The translations under genes and the position numbers were made by a program. A stretch of 17,306 nt of DNA. Origin: an uncultured Desulfobulbaceae bacterium (lineage in GTDB: Bacteria > Desulfobacterota > Desulfobulbia > Desulfobulbales > Desulfobulbaceae). The stretch spans positions 1 to 17,306 of the forward strand of contig CALZIH010000023.1 in the NCBI GenBank assembly GCA_945787305.1, in the 5' to 3' direction. Below the pieces are notes generated by a model. The model ran no database searches and was not told the DNA's origin. It was given only the letters and a program-made list of their open reading frames with translations. Below are positions 14,713-17,306 of this stretch, one piece after another. The first letter of the stretch is position 1, and each line of letters opens with the position of its first letter.

Positions 14713-15867
14713 ATGAATGTATATATTACAGATGTTTCAGCCTATTTGCCGGGCAAAGCGGTAACAAACGACGAGCTTGACCTCTACCTGGGCAAAGTCG
14801 GAAGGCTCTCGGCCAGAACCCGGCAGATCATCCTGGCCAATAACGGTATACAGCGCAGGCACTATGCCCTTGATCCGGAAACAGGCTCCACGACCCATAG
14901 CAACGCGCAACTGGCAGCTGCGGCTGTTCGTCTTCTCAAAAATAGAGACGGTTTCAGCCCGGAGCTGATCCAGTGTCTCTGCTGCGGGACCTCGTCTCCG
15001 GACCAACTCATGCCGGGGCATGGCTCCATGGTACATGGGGAATTGGGAGGCGGGCCATGTGAGGTCATCAGCACGGCCGGAATCTGCTTAACCGGTATCA
15101 GCGCCTTGAAATATGGGGCGATGTCGGTGGCTATGGGGCTCACGGATAATGCTGTTGTCAGCGGTTCCGAGCTGGCCTCGACCTTTTTACGGACGGATTT
15201 TTTTCAGGCCATGCAGGGGGACACAGATCAAGAAGAGAGCGCAAAACGTCACCCGGCTTTTTCTTTTGAGGCCGAATTCTTACGGTGGATGCTCTCCGAT
15301 GGTGCCGGGGCCCTGTTGCTTGAACAAGAGCCGTCATCGGCGGGGGTAAGCCTCAGGGTCGACTGGATTGAAATGCTCTCCCATGCCCATCGTCTGGAGA
15401 CATGTATGTATGCAGGCGCCTCAAAGCAGGAGGACGGTAGCCTGATCGGCTGGCGTGAACATGCTGGGAAGGGAGTTGTAGCGCAACAGGGTCTGTTGAC
15501 TATTAAACAGGATGCCCGCCTGCTCAATCGCGAGGTTTTGCCGGTCCTGGTCGGGCAGAGTTTACCGGACCTTATCAAAAAGCATCGCCTGCAATCGGAT
15601 GACATCCACTGGTTTTTGCCCCATTATTCCTCCGGCTATTTCAGAGAACCGCTGGATAACCAGCTGCAGGACATTGGGTTTTCCATACCCCAAGACCGCT
15701 GGTTTACCAATCTTGCCTACAAGGGCAACACCGGTTCCGCTTCGTTTTTTATTATGCTCGAGGAGCTGTTTGCCTCGGGAACATTGAAGAGGGGGGAGCG
15801 GATCCTGGGGTTCATTCCGGAGAGCGGCAGGTTTTCCGTCGGTTATGTCCTCATGACGGTGGTGTAG
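14713..15867 (+). CDS. Beta-ketosynthase III of StlD/DarB type
   Basis: The 384-residue thiolase-fold condensing enzyme retains the Cys-His-Asn triad of ketosynthase III: Cys125 in STAGICLTG, His304 in LPHYSSGYF and Asn339 in YKGNTGS. The opening YITDVSAYLPGKAVTNDEL, GIQRRHYALD, THSNAQLAA and CCGTSSPDQLMPGHGSMVHG closely resemble the StlD/DarB ketosynthases, which join two beta-ketoacyl units on the way to cyclohexanediones and dialkylresorcinols. No partner aromatase (DarA type), acyl carrier protein or acyltransferase is in the window. The exporter, deacetylase and glycosyltransferase on the divergent strand suggest an exported lipid product. ATG at 14713-14715; no terminator hairpin seen after the stop. 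Confidence 0.9.
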   Translation: MNVYITDVSAYLPGKAVTNDELDLYLGKVGRLSARTRQIILANNGIQRRHYALDPETGSTTHSNAQLAAAAVRLLKNRDGFSPELIQCLCCGTSSPDQLMPGHGSMVHGELGGGPCEVISTAGICLTGISALKYGAMSVAMGLTDNAVVSGSELASTFLRTDFFQAMQGDTDQEESAKRHPAFSFEAEFLRWMLSDGAGALLLEQEPSSAGVSLRVDWIEMLSHAHRLETCMYAGASKQEDGSLIGWREHAGKGVVAQQGLLTIKQDARLLNREVLPVLVGQSLPDLIKKHRLQSDDIHWFLPHYSSGYFREPLDNQLQDIGFSIPQDRWFTNLAYKGNTGSASFFIMLEELFASGTLKRGERILGFIPESGRFSVGYVLMTVV

Positions 15868-16345
15868 AACGGTTCAACATCATCGAGTTGTTTGTACAAT
15901 AAGTTTGCTGAAAACGGTCAATTGCTCTGTTGTATAACGACCCCAAAATGGTACGAATCTACTAACCTTCTTGATGCTAAGTAGTTGCTGGATCTCTTTG
16001 CCAAGTGATGGGCCTCCAGGAGCCCAAGAACATGTTGGTCACAGTTATAAACTTCAACGGGACATACTTATTGTCAGTTATTGGATGACCCCTGTTTCAT
16101 GGGAAGTAAATGAAAAGAACAACATCGGCAGCAATCAAAAAATTCTTGCCACCAGTTGAAAACTGGAGAAGAAATAAAAATTCTTTCCATAAAATCAGTG
16201 CGACTACCATCTGGACAGTGCGACTACCATCTGGAATTCACTATTCATACCGATGCATAGATTTGAGGAACAAAAGAAAATTCGATTTAGAATTCAGCAT
16301 GCTAAATTGTGTTGGTCTTCCTAATCATTTGATAAAGAAAGAAAA
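15868..16345. other. AT-rich non-coding stretch, probable mobile-DNA debris
   Basis: No gene is supported. Short frames here cross the tandem repeat and attC candidate and have no family likeness. The stretch is clearly AT-richer than the ketosynthase gene and ends at the attC-like site, so it could be a decayed cassette or other insertion. Confidence 0.45.
16196..16235. repeat. Perfect 20-bp tandem duplication
   Basis: The unit cagtgcgactaccatctgga occurs twice back to back (16196-16215 and 16216-16235) with no mismatch. Two copies without spacers exclude a CRISPR array; recent slippage duplication is the simplest reading. Confidence 0.9.
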
Positions 16346-16432
16346 TGTTAACCAAACACTTCAGCGGACTGGAAGGGGCGCGGTTCTTTTGGGAAAGGCC
16401 TGAGGCCAGCCCGCTGAGTTCGATCGTTATCT
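16346..16432 (+). repeat. Integron attC-like recombination site
   Basis: The 87-bp site begins with TGTTAAC (16346-16352) and ends with GTTATCT (16426-16432), keeping the AAC/GTT cores of attC simple sites. Inner arms TCAGCGGACTGG (16361-16372) and CCAGCCCGCTGA (16406-16417) pair at 11 of 12 positions with flanking unpaired bases, and a variable centre holds a GGCC-TGA-GGCC hairpin. Size and architecture match attC. No integrase gene is in the window. Confidence 0.6.
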
Positions 16433-16449
16433 TCAAAAACAGATCATCA

Positions 16450-16485
16450 TTGACATATGCTTTTGTATGATGCATATTAATACAT
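16450..16485 (+). promoter_or_regulatory. vapBC promoter with overlapping palindromic operator
   Basis: A perfect TTGACA (16450-16455) is followed by CATATT (16473-16478, spacing 17) or TATTAA (16475-16480, spacing 19). Inverted TGTAT/ATACA arms (16464-16484) overlap the -10, a fitting place for VapB autorepression. Predicted transcription start falls at or next to the vapB ATG, and no Shine-Dalgarno exists. Confidence 0.5.
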
Positions 16486-16680
16486 ATGAGAACTACATTA
16501 AATATAGATGATGAAATCTTGGAAAAAGCTTCTTTGTTGACAGGCATCAAAGAGAAAACTTCTTTGATTAGGCTTGGTCTTGAGGCTTTAATAGCCCGTG
16601 AAAGCAGTAAGCGTCTTGCCATGCTTGGTGGTAGCGAGAAGGAGTTGCGTTCAATCCCGAGAAGAAGATCAACTAAATAA
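16486..16680 (+). CDS. vapB: VapB-type antitoxin
   Basis: The 64-residue protein neutralises the VapC toxin and represses its own promoter. The N-terminal MRTTLNIDDEILEKA is a short DNA-binding arm followed by LTGIKEKTSLIRLGLEALI, the family core; the C-terminal LAMLGGSEKELRSIPRRRS is the flexible toxin-wrapping tail. The stop lies 3 bp before vapC, as usual for such pairs. The ATG (16486) has no Shine-Dalgarno and may be leaderless. Base composition is AT-rich compared with region 3, and the gene begins 54 bp after the attC-like site, suggesting acquisition as an integron cassette. Confidence 0.92.
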   Translation: MRTTLNIDDEILEKASLLTGIKEKTSLIRLGLEALIARESSKRLAMLGGSEKELRSIPRRRSTK

Positions 16681-16683
16681 AAC

Positions 16684-17043
16684 ATGATTCTTGTTGATAC
16701 TTCAGTTTGGATAAACTACCTCCGCGATGGTAATGAGCACCTGAAACTGCTTCTTATAGAAGGTGAAGTAATGTGTCACACACACATTATCGGTGAATTG
16801 GCATGTGGCAACATCTCAAATAGAAAAGAGATACTCTCTCTCTTGCAAGCACTTCCTAAAATTCCTCAAGTCGAATTCGAAGAATATTTATATTTTGTCG
16901 AACATAACCAACTGTATGGTAAAGGTATTGGTTTTGTTGATATACATCTTTTAGCTTCAGCATTATTAGATCAAGTAAAGTTGTGGACAGCCGACAAAAG
17001 ACTAAAGGCTACCGCTTCTAAATTTGGTATAAATTACAAATAA
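16684..17043 (+). CDS. vapC: VapC-type PIN-domain ribonuclease toxin
   Basis: The 119-residue PIN-domain toxin is a magnesium-dependent ribonuclease held inactive by VapB. The acidic catalytic residues are all present: Asp5 (VDTSVWI), Glu38 (GELACG), Asp86 (FVDIHLL) and Asp104 (WTADKRL). Length is a little short of the family's typical 125-140 but no domain part is missing. It starts 3 bp after vapB with no Shine-Dalgarno, indicating translational coupling. RNA target is not predictable. It appears intact. Confidence 0.93.
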   Translation: MILVDTSVWINYLRDGNEHLKLLLIEGEVMCHTHIIGELACGNISNRKEILSLLQALPKIPQVEFEEYLYFVEHNQLYGKGIGFVDIHLLASALLDQVKLWTADKRLKATASKFGINYK

Positions 17044-17066
17044 ATAAAAGATAACGAGTAAGGATA

Positions 17067-17094
17067 GATCGTGTGAGCGCAGCGAACCACGATC
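17067..17094. repeat. REP-like hairpin
   Basis: GATCGTG (17067-17073) is exactly inverted at 17088-17094 around a 14-base GC-rich loop containing GAGCGCAGCGAAC. It lies 63 bp before a REP-associated transposase remnant, where REP palindromes are expected. No T run follows on either strand, so a terminator is less likely. Confidence 0.45.
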
Positions 17095-17156
17095 AAAAAG
17101 TAAAAGGGGTCAAGTCTCTCATTGACTTAATAAGTGCATTATATTGCTAGGGGCAT

Positions 17157-17306
17157 ATGTCCAGACCATTACGAATAGAACGTTTTCTGGCCCCGGAGCC
17201 TGAAGCCATCTTCGACGCTGTCTGTAGATGCTTTGAAACTACGAAAGGTTCGCTGATGTAATCCATACGAGGCAATAGGAATCCGGCAAGAGATACCGCT
17301 GTATAC
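17157..17306 (+). pseudogene. Decayed REP-associated (IS200-like Y1) transposase, runs off the window
   Basis: The frame starts MSRPLRIE, the hallmark opening of REP-associated tyrosine transposases, but instead of the catalytic region it moves directly into FDAVCRCFE, which matches the C-terminal helical domain. It then hits an in-frame TAA (17259-17261) and continues in the same frame with RGNRNPARDTAVY, another C-terminal family motif, to the window edge. So the HUH motif and catalytic Tyr region are deleted and the reading frame is broken. The upstream GGGGTCAAGTC leader (17106-17116) is often seen before such transposases. It cannot encode an active enzyme. Confidence 0.72.

Noticed and set aside
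16196..16235. CRISPR array
   Set aside because: Only two units, directly abutting, with no spacers and no cas genes.
16110..16403. Plus-strand frame of 97 codons before vapB
   Set aside because: It spans the tandem duplication and most of the attC-like site, has no ribosome site and resembles nothing known.
16302..16685. Minus-strand frame of 127 codons
   Set aside because: Antisense to vapB and the attC-like site; vapB is clearly the real gene.
17067..17094. Intrinsic terminator of vapBC
   Set aside because: The hairpin is followed by A-rich, not T-rich, sequence on the plus strand, and lacks a T run in the minus direction.

Overview
The window looks like a chromosomal segment from a moderately GC-rich anaerobic deltaproteobacterium (Desulfobacterota, plausibly Desulfobulbales). 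The assignment rests on gene content: a rubredoxin, a selenoprotein/radical-SAM peptide pair of the selenobiotic (SbtA/SbtM) type, and a StlD/DarB-type ketosynthase locus. This is inference from family distribution. No rRNA, tRNA or CRISPR array was seen.

Region 1 (1-5713, all minus strand) is a housekeeping run. In transcription order it holds dihydrofolate reductase, a small peptide gene that ordinary gene calling misses, a SPASM radical SAM enzyme, 16S rRNA m3U methyltransferase RsmE, an EamA-type transporter, rubredoxin, D-aminoacyl-tRNA deacylase and the N-terminal 200 residues of a PreP-like M16 metallopeptidase cut by the window edge. The key feature is the peptide gene at 4727-5101. 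It reads as one 124-codon frame only if three in-frame TGA codons (35, 56, 119) are selenocysteine. Each TGA is followed by a hairpin, and two hairpins carry an AGGT loop closed by GC pairs, like the E. coli fdhF SECIS. The gene has a perfect -35 box, a strong Shine-Dalgarno, a signal-like leader and a strong hairpin separating it from the maturase gene. It matches the selenobiotic precursor/maturase pair known mainly from in silico work; product and function are unknown.

Region 2 (5714-8324) is a looser patch with a PagL-like lipid A deacylase, a class I methyltransferase, a four-helix membrane protein and two short inverted-repeat elements.

Region 3 (8325-15867) is a divergent locus. Leftward: a GT25 glycosyltransferase with a C-terminal membrane anchor, a giant MMPL/RND exporter fused to a methyltransferase, and a membrane-anchored NodB-type deacetylase. 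Rightward: a B12-binding radical SAM protein and a StlD/DarB-type beta-ketosynthase. Together they suggest synthesis and export of a resorcinol- or polyene-like lipid, but the acyl carrier, cyclase/aromatase and acyltransferase genes are not in the window.

Region 4 (15868-17306) is AT-rich, mobile DNA: a 20-bp tandem duplication, a probable integron attC site, a vapBC toxin-antitoxin pair whose ends look like an integron cassette, a REP-like hairpin, and a decayed REP-associated (Y1) transposase with an internal deletion and an in-frame stop.
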